From Struthio camelus (Eukaryota; Chordata; Aves; Struthioniformes; Struthionidae): DNA of 64,000 bases. Made by a program: the position numbers and the translations under genes. Below the pieces are notes generated by a model. It saw nothing but the letters and a program-made list of their open reading frames with translations. It had not been told where the DNA came from and did not search any database. Of the stretch, positions 36,323 to 64,000 are shown piece by piece (position 1 is the first letter of the stretch; each line of letters opens with the position of its first letter). Location: positions 192,752,247 through 192,816,246 of the forward strand of contig NC_090942.1 of the NCBI RefSeq assembly GCF_040807025.1, written 5' to 3'.

Positions 36323-36346
36323 TAATACCATGACGAAATGGTATTA
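36323..36346. repeat. 9-bp inverted repeat
   Basis: TAATACCAT and ATGGTATTA flank the 6-base loop gacgaa. It is short and could be chance. Confidence 0.7.
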
Positions 36347-39300
36347 AAAACCAGTAATAGAATTAGGATCATGACAAGAGGCAAACGACGATTAGAAGTA
36401 TTTTGGCATCAAAGGGTCAATTAATTGGCCTCATCTTCATCCACACTTCTTTCTGATGCTTGATTTTTCACAACACGTTTCCCTGAGTCGCATCCAGGAC
36501 TGCCTTGAGATCGCTGCCCAGATACTGTTAAAAATCCTGGGTTTGTAGCTGGGGGGATATCTGAGGCCAAGGCTCAGGTCCAGACTCCGAACCCCACGAC
36601 GCAGCGATTGCAATCTGAGTTTCCCACATCTACGTGCCTGCCACCGCTGTGTGTCTGACCAGAAACAGAAACCTCTGCTCTGAATTGATATAAAGCTTTT
36701 CATGTCAAAAGCTCTCATACTTTAAATCAGTACAGCATGATTGACTTCTTGCCTGTTATGGTTACGAGAAACAATTTCTCTGAAGTTCACAAAGTTCGTG
36801 AACTGTTCTCCAAGTTGCTATTCTCCCTGTGGCCTTTTTTTTTTTTTTTCTTCATTTGCATATACCGGCTAACCACATTTGGACACGGCAACAAGGTTTT
36901 TCAGCAGGCCACTACTGTTCCCACAAATAAAACTCACTTGGCAAACACCAGCCCCGCAGTAACACCTTACTTAATTCACGTACAGACAAACAATATTTAT
37001 TTTTTAACCAAGCAATCATCGTGACGGGGTTGCGAAGCCATCAGTTTCTACAACAAGAGGACAAATACACATGGTCCCAAGCAGAGTTTAATAAAGGAAA
37101 CAAAAGTCTTTGGAAAGACCAAACTGAAGGTTTTCTTGGGAAGAAAAATATCATTTTAGAACAAGGCTGAGGCATGTATTTCCAAAGAGCAGCTATGAAT
37201 CGAGAAGAAGCAGATACCTTTGTAAATTGAATTTTCATGCCTTCCTCTTGTGGCATCTACCTTGGACTGGAGTAGATGCTAGGACACTCTGCCTGGTCTG
37301 GCTCATTGGGAGGCCTAACCTGAGTGCCAGCAACCTGGCATTTTTGACAGCATCTGGGCAGCAGTCCTGGATGTGACTCAGGGAAATGTGTTATGAAAAA
37401 TCAAGCATCAGAAATCTCCATTTTTTTCCTGCAAGCATGGGTTGAAGAGGCAACTGCCGGCTCACAGCCCTGGCTCCTGCCAACTCGCTTTTTCAAGCTT
37501 GAAGACCAGCGAAGCATCAGACAAGTAAAGCATCACCTTGATTTTATTTTTCAGCAACAGACCACCAGCCCACACACTGAGCAGGGGCCTGTTCTCCTTG
37601 TAGAAAAAGGTGTAAGTTTTACTCCTCATTATTTGCTGTTTTTTTACAGCACTTAGTAAGTACTTATCCTTGAACAAAGTAAATGATGATCCGTGCTAGA
37701 GGTCCACTGCCAAACGCAGGTAGTATTTCCAGAGACCCAAATGTCAGACCAGGACAGGGCCAGCAGGCATCTGCTCGTCCCTGTTCTCTCCTGAAACAGC
37801 ACACGTCCCAGCAGTAATTCAATTTAAACCAGCTGAAGGAGGCCACTTTGGAGGGGGGAAAAAACATTTGCAGAGGAAACCAGAGTCCAGAAAGCAGAAC
37901 AAAGACAGCAAACAAAGAGAGCAAATGAAGGCAGCTCTTCCCTGGCTGCCAGGGGCCGCCCGGCCACGGGGACTCCAGGCGCTGTCACTCCTTGCTGAGC
38001 ACGGACGGCATCGCCCCCCCCCCAGCCGAAACGGGGCGATGGCCTGGCATGGACCCCTTGGCAAAATAAAAATCAGCAAAAGTATGCCAGGGACATCTTA
38101 ATTTAAGCATTAAAAAAAAGGAAAAGTCCGGTGCTGGTGTTGCCCATGGGCTGCTTGGATGCTTATTTGCAAAATGCAGCTGCGAAGGGCCCCTGCGCCG
38201 TGGCAGCCCTGTCCGAGCAGCAGCGACTGCTGCCATACAGGGTTAGCTCCAGCATCAAAAAACCCTGCAAACAGGGCCTCAAAGTGATTTTCATTCCTTT
38301 TTGGTGGTGGAATTAAATGGCATTTATTGCTGTTTTCTTGCAGGTGAAAAAAGCGGTGGGAAAGAAAATACATGGAAGAAAAAAGCATCCCGGGTCCAGG
38401 AATGTCCTTGCTATGAACTTCAAGACTGCATCCTATAAAGCACATTATTCCCATGATTCTAGTACAAGTACAGCCCTAAAAACAATGTCAACCTCTTAGA
38501 AAGGCAAAAAAGGTAAAGTAGTATAACTAATAGAGCTAAATTTAAAAAAAAAAGCAAGGACAGTCAGACAGTGCAGAAAGTTTCAGCGGGGAAATGAAAG
38601 CTACAACGCAACCAAGCAGTCTAATTAAAGTTATCAACTGCCAAGTCGAGAAAATTAAGCAATAAGTGCCAGACAGACCGTTTGCTTTTGTCATACCCTG
38701 CCCGCGTTTTCTAGGTTATTTATACATGGTCTGTGCTGTGGTGCTGTGTCCTCCCGGCGTCACTCACATTCATATGCAGCCGTTCAGTCCAGCGCATTCA
38801 GCCCGAGGGAGTGAGCCGTGGCCAACGCCGCAGCGTTGGCAAAGATTTACCCAGGAGCAGAAACTGCCAGCACGCCATCAAAGTCTGAATTTTCAAAGAT
38901 TTAAACGCAGCAAAAAGAAAATAATGCGTGTGAGCATTGCTCACTAACGGAGCTGCGGGAAAGCTCCAGCCTGGCCTTGTTCTTGCATTTCTTTTAGAAC
39001 TTGGTGAATTATCATGAGCAAGTTTAGAGCTGACAAACCACAGATCACTGTGGCAGTGGAAAAAGAAAAAAACTAGCTTTTCTGACCAAGCTGGAAGTGA
39101 AAGTGACGCTTGCTGCTGCCCTACCCAAACCTCCTGGCTGCAGCATCTACTTTCTGCCAGGGAAAGGCCCTAATGGGGCAGGAGGGGATCGGGGCCAAGA
39201 TGCTCTCCAGCCACAGGACCCATCTGGGGAGCAAATTTCTAGAAAATATTAATGATGCTCCAGTGGGTTAAAGATGGCCAGGAAGTCGTGGGAAGAAGGG

Positions 39301-40245
39301 CACCGGCTTTGCCCGGGCTCGGCAGGACCACGCAAAGCTCTCGCTTGGGGTGGTTTTCAGTCTGTAGAGGGATGCGGCCAGGAGCATTTCAAGCCCTTTT
39401 CGCGCACAGAAGCAGCGAATCTGGTCGTTGCTCCATAGGCCCAGCAGTACCAAAGGCACACTGCCAAAGATGTGCGTTTGCTGAGTTGGGAAACTTGCCA
39501 TGAAACCAGGAGGAGTCGCAACAGTCGATTCCCTGCCCCGCTCACGCCAGCAGGCATCAGACGGCCATTGGGGCCGAGCTCGGGCTGCCCATGGGAACAC
39601 GGCTGCGGTAGCAGTCGGGCAACTGGACAGGAAGCAGCGAGAAGACAAGGTCCATGCCCAGATCCGTGAGAAAATGCCTTGGACATGCTCCCAGCAGGCT
39701 TCATCGCCTGGTCCTTAAATGCCAGGGGAGACGTTTTGCCTCGTGTGGACGGAGCAATCTTTGAGACACACCAAGAGGTAGTTAATAAAAGCACCCTATT
39801 CCAGCACCCCGGGCATTCGCACAGAGCAGACTATGAAAAGGAAAAGTAAGGTTTCCATGTACAGTGCACCCGCTGCTAAATAAACCCACTCGTAAACGTG
39901 CAACACTTTATTCCTTTTCCACTGAGAGTTTTGGCACAAAAAGAGGAGCCAGGTTGCAGAGAGAAGGGAAGACTTTGTCAGACCAGAGCTCCTGCACAAT
40001 AGGAAGTAGCTGATTATTTAGCTCTTCCTCCTGGTCATTTTTAAATCTGAGATGAAATCCGAATTTACATCTGAAATGCACAGAGAGAAGTACATGGGAG
40101 GCAGAAGAGCTCAGACTGTAGCACTACTGCATAAACCTAAACCGGCTTAACTCCTACCTGACTTTTATCATCAGACTAAATCCAGCAACAGTAACCTAAG
40201 CAACCAACACAGCGATACGTCCATGCAAAATGTCACAAATGAGGC

Positions 40246-40258
40246 GGGGGGGGGGGGG
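40246..40258 (+). repeat. G13 tract
   Basis: Uninterrupted run of 13 G in intergenic sequence. Confidence 0.85.
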
Positions 40259-42283
40259 TTTAACCTCTTCTAAGAAGTTCTCAGTCAACTTGCACCTTGC
40301 AAACCACTCAAAACCTTTTAAAATAAATAGCCACCCCAATTTACCTGTTCAGTTCCCAGAGACAAAGGAGAACCTGCCTGATTTGAAATTTTGATCAATT
40401 TTACATCATTAATTCCATGCTGGTCAGGAGCATCTTATGCACACACGGAGTTCATCAAGTATAAAAACCAGAAATAACCTTAATATGCAGGCAAACCCTT
40501 GGATACTGAACCTGTATCAAGTCGGTAAAAACCCTCCAGTGATGAATTTTTGCCTCTCTGGTATGACTTTTGCTTCTCGTACAGCCTTAGCTTGGAAGCA
40601 GTGTGTCCCAATTTAGTAACCCTTTCTGATGATTTCTAAATGAGAAGAGAGAAGAAAACAAGAGAAGTCCCTGAATGCTCAGTGTTAATGCTTTAATGCA
40701 CAGAGCATTTATCTCTGAGTAGGTGACTGGGTTTGAGGTAATAGCAACAAACTACAGAATCAAATTGATCAGCTCAAGGGCTCTAACAACATTTGGTATA
40801 TCCCTGCAACCACAAGCATAAAAAGCAGTCCATAGGTCACGTCCACAAGAGTCATAGAAGTTAATACATGCAGCTTCTACGCCTGCAGCATTCACAGTTT
40901 CAAATTTTTCTCTCCCATCTCTAAGGGCCAAAAATCTTTCTTCTTTTTCTTTTAAAGAGAAGCTAATATGTGTTTGCTTAGGTTAGCTAATGCTCCTGGA
41001 GTACTCCGAGAGCTGAGATGTTGAGTAAAATACTAAATAAAGATAAAACTGGGGAAATCGCAAGCAGCGATTTCATTCCTCCCCAGTAGCTTTTATATTA
41101 CAAGCACAAGCCCTGTTGAATTCTCCTAAAAGCTCCTTCCTGGATTTTAAGACTTTGCAAAGCTTCACGCCCCCAGACACTTGGGGTTGTGCTGCTGACA
41201 CCAAGGTGCAATTCAAAACCACGTCAGTTTGACAGCAGCACCCTTGCTGCCGAAGCCAAGAGCTAACGTAGCCACTTCGCTAGGAACTCTCCTTTGGGCA
41301 GTGCCCCCTCCTCAGCCAAGGGTTAAATGTTTCAGCTCAGAGTAGTGACATTTCGAGATTACAGAGCTGGTAGCGAGAGTTATCACCGTGAGCGCCCAGC
41401 AGTCTGCACATCCCGTCTCCCGTTAAGTGTTACCACGCCGGCCGTTTGGACTGAGATCGGTCTGGGCAAGACACGTGCGTCAGCATGTACTTAAGCAGCG
41501 TTTTGGTTCATGTTGAGATATACAGAGAAAAGTTAGTTGTTCTACTTGCGGCGGTGTTACTTTTTTTAGTATTTGTTCTAAACCAGTAAAGGCAACAGCC
41601 TGAGCTGTTCAGAGACATGAAACCGCTGCTTTTTCACCAAGTCAAAAATTTTCTTTAAAGTTTGTATATGTTCAATTTAAGCTTGCGAATCTGACCACTC
41701 CTCCAAAGGTTCCTTCTACACATGCTGCTTTCTGGAGAATTCCTGCATGCAGCCATACTTAACACAATTAAAAAAACCCAGCAAAACACAAACTGCTTCT
41801 GCAGAAGGATTCTCACACACCTAAATCACAGCTGAAGCACCTGGGCCAGACCTCCCTGTGGCCGTTTCTCCTGGAAGCAAGGATCAGCCGTGGCAGAGAA
41901 AGCAGGGAGCCCTTAAATAATGTTTTCCATCTTATTAAAATCCAGGCAGTATTTACATTTCAGGCAGCCCTACCACAGTGCGTAAGTAAGAAATAGAGGG
42001 GAGCGGGAGCTGCGAAGCAGATAGAGCAGAAAGGAACAGCCCTGGCTCTCATTACAGGGCAAAACGTGCAGCTTCCCCCAGCATAGGCTTGTACAAACCT
42101 AGAGCCAAACTTGCAGAAGCCACTGGCAAAATATTTGATTTCACCCTCACTCTCCTTCACAAATTGACCTTTTCATTTGCAGGAGAACAGCCTAATATTA
42201 ATTTTATACTATACACAGTAAACCTAGGTGTGCTAAATCCTACAGATAATTTATATGGGGGCTCATCTGGCTCTGTCAGATAG

Positions 42284-42334
42284 AATACATATATATTTAT
42301 ATACACACACACATAAATATAAATATATATATAA
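42284..42334. repeat. AT/CA-rich simple repeat
   Basis: Alternating AT and CA dinucleotides (atatat...acacacacac...atatatatata) form a low-complexity stretch. Confidence 0.8.
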
Positions 42335-43908
42335 AGCTACTAAAGAAGATGATCCACTTGCAAATAATTAAGATACAGACCCAGCCGAGCTCCCTTATGC
42401 TTCATTTCAGCACATTAGAAAAACCCAAACAACAAACCACAATTCACCCATTTGTTTTCCACAGGTTCCCATTGAGCAATCTTTGTGTGGTCCTCGGCCC
42501 TGCTTCACCTTTACTGCGCAAACCAAAAACTAACGCAGTCCTGCGGTTCCTGCACTGTGTATGGGTGAGTGCTGCCATCCGAGGTATCTAAATGCTTCAC
42601 CAAACTTGGAATTTTTCCTCTGAGATTAAGCAGTGACATTAACCCTGTTTTACAGCTAGGAGATGAAGGCAGAGAGCACCAAGGACTAACTCCCTTTAGC
42701 CTTCGCTTTAAAACAGCAGACTCATGTTTTGAACATGTCTCAGGCATGATATACAATACTGTGATAGCCCTAGCATACTTCTTTGAAATGAAGGTTGGAA
42801 AAATCCCTACGTTCCTCTATAAATCTAAATTCTGCTCAGGAAAGATTTATTATGAACTTATTACAAGAAGAAGCTGCTCGTGCTGCTGCAGCAGCAGCTG
42901 GAAACCTCCAGGCCTTACTCCAAAGCACAGCCTAGACCTGTCTGCTATCCCGGTTGCCAACAGAGTAATGCATACTGACAGCAAAAGCAAAAAAAAATGC
43001 AAACGAGGGCCTCAGCTGCTCTAGTTTGTAACACGGCATCTGAACATGACGCCTTTTTTATTAGCAATCTAAAGGAAGGTCCACCACCGTGAAGTGGACC
43101 AGGGCAGCGCTGGTCTCAGCTCACCCTGCCGATGCTGCGGCTGCGGAGGGAGGTATAACTTGTGTAGGGAAAGCCTAGATGGATGGGGGCTGTAACGGCA
43201 AACCGCTGCGGCAAAATCTTCTGGGCTTCGCCTGGCAGAGCTCGCAATTTTCCATTGGTTTTTCCTTTTCTTCTTGAAAAGTGTTTCCTAATGGCTCAGC
43301 GTAATTTTTTGCCCTAAACATGTGTGAATAGAAGCATAATTATGCCACAGCAGGGAGTGTTTTTACGCAGTTGAGAGAAGGAACACAACACGTACCTAGG
43401 TTGCTTTGGTAGAAAAGACTAGTCTGAAATGGACTCCAAAGGCAGAGGGTATTACGTATCAAATTAGAATAATGAAATGGGTCAAATTTGAGGCCCGAAC
43501 TACCACACAAGTCCACTGAGATTTTAAATAGTTTTAAAAATATGCCTGTCACGGGAGTCCCTTACTCGTTCGTTTGTTTAGCAGATAGAGCAAATGAAAG
43601 TGTTTACGTTTTAAGCAAGCACAGGGAATACGCAGATATTCTCCAGTTGCTTCTTTTTTCCCTAAAATGTCTCTTGAAGTACTGTGCACTTTACTCCAGT
43701 GCAGTGTCTTTCAAGTCATCTAGGTAGGATCTGCTGCACAATCACAGATTCCAAAAAACGCCCGATTTTAGAGTGTCATTTTGTCAATCAAAAGCTAAAG
43801 GAACCAAAGAGATTGAGAGTTGCTTCTGGAGATGGGAGTTGGGTCTTTTGAAAAAAAAAATCTCAGTTTTTGGCTTTTATATTCCCATGGAAGAGCATTT
43901 GCAAAGAC

Positions 43909-43956
43909 CCTGATATTTGCAAAGCATGATTGCAAATCATGATTGCAAATATCAGG
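43909..43956. repeat. Nested inverted repeat (14-bp outer arms, 6-bp inner arms)
   Basis: Outer arms CCTGATATTTGCAA (43909-43922) and its exact reverse complement (43943-43956). Between them ATGATT (43926-43931) and AATCAT (43935-43940) pair around GCA. Only AGC and GA are unpaired, so 40 of 48 bases could pair in a single hairpin. Confidence 0.9.
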
Positions 43957-44253
43957 CACTGGAGGCTCCTCTCCATCATCTCCGTATCTATGGAGAGCGA
44001 AGGCCTCCTCCAGGGCGACTACGATGACTCCCTCCCCAGGGACATGGGGTGAGGAGGGCAAACCCACCGCTGCAGAGCCGCAGGCGGCCTTCCAGCAGGT
44101 CAAGAGTTTCTCCTTTTCACTGGCACTGCCATGTAATTAAAGCAGGACTGTACTAATTAGGGGGCCACTGGGCAATACAAATCCCCCTCTGTCCCCAGCG
44201 GGGTCACTCAACGCCAGATGGCAGCCCAGGAGCCCTGGGAACAGCCGGCTCCT

Positions 44254-44382
44254 GCCCAACATTTGCCTTTAGGAAGCCCCCTGCAGCACAGCAGGCGGGC
44301 GCAGAAGGGCCCGTCCGAGCCCAACATTTGCCTTTAGGAAGCCCCCTGCAGCACAGCAGGCGGGCGCAGAAGGGCCCGTCCG
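44254..44382. repeat. Perfect 64-bp tandem duplication
   Basis: Bases 44254-44317 are repeated without change at 44319-44382, with one A between (period 65). The unit is GC-rich (gcccaacatttgcc...gggcccgtccg). Identity suggests a recent event or an assembly artefact. Confidence 0.93.
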
Positions 44383-44819
44383 CGTGGCAAGCGGAGCTGG
44401 AAATTTGTACTGAAGCAACGGTCGGAGCGTAACACCAGGAACTTGGAAAGCACGTTTCTGAAAGTAGAAAGGGACTGCGAAAGCTCCTCGACACTACGGT
44501 GCACCTTCAAACTTTTGACAATTAAATAGCGACCGCTACTTAGTATAGTTATGTGGATCAGCTGCAGACCACTTACCATGGCCTCCAGGACAAGTTTGGG
44601 AAATGTTTCCTTAAAACATAAAAATTCCATACTAGAGCAGTATGCAAAGTTCCAGAGATCACTGCGTTAGCTGACTTTATTCTTTGCTGTAACGTATTTC
44701 ACACTTTGATGTGGAGTTCTGCTAACTAAAACCTAGTCAGACACCAAAACCCCTAAGTCAATTTGTGAGGACTGAGCAGTTTCATGATTTTCAAAATAAG
44801 TTCTTGAATTTTTTCATAG

Positions 44820-47291
44820 TATTTGATAGCAGCTTTTTATTGGTTACAAAACCTAAGCCCATATACAAAATTAGGAACACATTTAGATGCCTCTTTGAAA
44901 GAACGTTTTAGTCTATTTTAACTGATAGTTTAAAAAAATAATAAAAACAATGCAATTTTAAACACTGTTCTGAAAACGTAAAAGTGCAGCAATATACTTT
45001 GTTTCCTTTATTAACTATGAAATGGTGCAATCCCAATCAAAAGCCGATAAGGTCACAACAGAAAGAACTGAGCAAATGCTCTGTCTTGCCTTACTCAGTT
45101 CTCCCATGTTCACTTTTAATGTAATGCATTGAGTGCAAGAAAAAGATCAAATCTTCACAGTAGTGGAAAACTGTTATTTTAATATCAATTTGTACGTAAT
45201 CTCTAGGGTAATAGTGAGCGCAGGCTGAACAGGGTAACCGTCAGTCTATATGGCATATAGGGAAACAAAATTGCGTTAGAAGGGGAAATATTTGTTCACA
45301 ATAACGTCTGCTGGAACTCTAATTTCACAAAAACTTTGTGACCTTACCTAACTTTGACTTTTTATTGTTTAGTTTTTTAGCGAACACCACACAGTTTCAA
45401 GATTTTAGACTATAGTGTGTGAATAGGATGCAGTTACCATATGAAGCTTCAACTCAACTTTTGGGAAAAGAAAAAAGGCACAATGAACTTCAACTCAATT
45501 TTATGTGCACAAGAGTTGAAAAATCTGAGCCACCTTAAAGAGAAATTGATTCTAAAATTTATAAAACCTATAAATAATCAGAGGCCAAACCACTATATTA
45601 AAACAGATTATCTAGCAAGTAAAAATCTTGCAGTTTAAACATACGCTTGTATCCCGTTAAGATACAAGACAACTCACTCTTTAAAGTGGCTCCACCTTGG
45701 CAGATATATATTTAATGAATGCACACCTGCTATGCGTTGTTCATCAGTGGAAAAACAGCTGATCCACAAAGCTCTGATGGCATCTGTCCTTATCTTCATC
45801 ACAGTAAATACAACCCACATCCAATAACTAAATTAGTTTAGATTTTTCTATCCCTTCACATCAATGCATTGGGAAGTTACACCCAGTAAACAACAGCAAC
45901 AAAACCAGTCCGTGTGATAGCTTACAGAATTTCCAAATCATCCATCTTCACCCCAGCAATACCAAAATCCCTTCAAAAATGACTGGGTCAGGCGATTTTC
46001 CAAAAGCAATGACCTCACATACCTTATGTAAAGTTATTTAATGTGCGCTGCTGCACATCAGGTTTATGCTGAATAACTGCAGCTTCCATACAGCCTCACA
46101 CATCAACCAGTTTGCATCTTTTTAATCACGTGAATAAGATTTGAGACTAATTTTTGAATTACTCTTCCAAAACTCCAAGAATGAAGCTTTTATGACGCTT
46201 CTAAGTAGTTGCTGGTTTGTTGCCAACCACATCATCATAAGCACTGGTTACTAAGTAAAAAATAGTTTAAGACTAAATTACAGTAAACATGAAAGCTCCA
46301 CAGTTTAAACCCAATATAAATCAACCATATCCAATTATCAATTTAAAACAAAATATATTGACTACTGAAAGTTGAAAGCAAGATTCTTTTTAACTAATAC
46401 ATTTTTGGACAGAATTTTTTTTTTTCTACAGTCTGGGACTCTTGCTTTCAGCTTAAACAGAAGTTCAAGTCCATAACAGGTTGTAGCTCAGGTAAAATAC
46501 CATGCACAGCATTTGATTACTTCAAAACAGCAGGAACACACAGGCTGAAGTGAGTGGTCAAATAGGGCTCGCTGTTCTCAAAAATTAGGTATAATGGCAA
46601 AAGCTTTACCAGTCCAAATCTACAGTTCATTCTCCAAGCCTGGTTTCTGAGGCAGTTAATGAACACACATCAATTACTGATAGATGAAGTAGTTTTGTTT
46701 GTTTGCTTGTTTTAAACTTAAGTGTTTAATCAATTGCCAAGTTTTTTTTTTTAAGTTACTTTTATTTCAGTTTCACCAATGAAATTCATTTGGCTTGCAT
46801 TTTTTAATCTATTCTTCCACATAAAGTATATGAAAATATGTTTGTGGAGGACGATGGTGGAGGCTCAGAGCAAACCGAGCCCCTGTAAAGTCTTCCAAAA
46901 TGTATGCATCATACCAAAGTGTCTTGATCCACAGCGCACCATTTTCCAAAGAAGCTACTTTTCCGTGGAAAGCCAATGTGCCACCACTATGGAATATTCT
47001 TAACAAAACTGCAGATTGCGGTTGTCAGCATGTGGCACCAGGAAAAAGGCAAAAAAAGGTAGTTGGGACTGTTAAAAAGAATTCTAAAACAGTTTAAGAG
47101 ATCATGCATATGCATTTACAGTCCATGTGATAGTGACGTTTGGCAACTGCAAAGTGACCGATACATGGCTTGCTTTAGAAGCATCAAAACGAAGAGGCAT
47201 GTGTGTCTTGGAGCCTTTTGTTTCTTCACTTGGTAGCCATCTGGTGGTGCTTCATATTGGTGTGGGACAGAGAAGCTGCATTTTATTGAAC
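44820..47291 (-). other. KPNA3: Probable KPNA3 3' untranslated region
   Basis: AT-rich sequence with no repeat and no exon follows the KPNA3 stop codon. AATAAA signals in minus sense occur at 46761-46766 and 44836-44841. The distal one would give a UTR of about 2.5 kb, in line with the long UTR of mammalian KPNA3. The end is inferred, and a shorter form ending near 46.74 kb is possible. Confidence 0.4.

Positions 47292-64000
<16,709 letters not shown>

Larger units (their letters stand above)
24131..44820. other. Intergenic region between RCBTB1 and KPNA3, no gene supported
   Basis: About 20.7 kb. Open frames are short, overlap on both strands and do not match families that I recognise. The longest (31418-32149, plus, 243 codons) lies in a GC-rich patch and looks like chance. 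Other GC-rich patches are near 27.9-28.2, 38.0, 39.3-39.7 and 44.2 kb. Structure seen is limited to one degenerate CR1, microsatellites, two tandem duplications and several inverted repeats, listed separately. ARL11 and EBPL, present here in human, were not recognised. An unannotated non-coding RNA cannot be excluded. Confidence 0.55.

Noticed and set aside
36323-36346. 9-bp inverted repeat as a possible functional hairpin
   Set aside because: Arms of this length are expected by chance in tens of kilobases of AT-rich DNA; listed only as a repeat.
39268-39794. Minus-strand frames of 126 and 145 codons
   Set aside because: They overlap each other and plus-strand frames, with no recognised domain, splice context or promoter.

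Overview
The window is vertebrate nuclear DNA, most likely from a bird. It has long AT-rich introns with GT-AG borders, a CpG-island promoter, few interspersed repeats, and two CR1-type LINE fragments. The fragment at 2085-2282 closely matches the avian CR1 3' end. Two conserved genes were identified by reading exons on the minus strand and joining them in phase. Everything else is intron, untranslated sequence or intergenic DNA.

Left part (about 1-23.7 kb, minus strand): RCBTB1, an RCC1-repeat plus BTB protein. Ten coding exons between 16842 and 1326 encode residues 1-485 in one unbroken frame. The last 46 residues expected from the 531-residue human protein would lie on a final exon beyond position 1. 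The coding start is at 16842. A CpG island at about 23.08-24.13 kb, holding three CACGTG E-boxes, a CCAAT box and a GC box, is the likely RCBTB1 promoter and first non-coding exon.

Middle part (about 24.1-44.8 kb): no gene could be supported. It holds a degenerate CR1, microsatellites, two short tandem duplications, several strong inverted repeats and a few GC-rich patches with chance open frames. In human the same interval between RCBTB1 and KPNA3 carries ARL11 and EBPL; neither was recognised here.

Right part (about 44.8-64 kb, minus strand): KPNA3 (importin alpha-4). Eleven coding exons between 62084 and 47292 encode residues 129-521 and the stop codon, matching the 521-residue human protein length exactly. 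The exons for residues 1-128 (importin-beta-binding domain and first armadillo repeat) and the promoter lie beyond position 64000. A long AT-rich 3' untranslated region probably extends down to about 44.8 kb.

The two genes share orientation and order with human 13q14 but have separate jobs: RCBTB1 is a ubiquitin-ligase adaptor-type protein and KPNA3 a nuclear import receptor. I found no CRISPR array, operon, RNA gene, virus or novel multi-gene system. The most unusual items are small-scale DNA structures and the apparent absence of ARL11 and EBPL.
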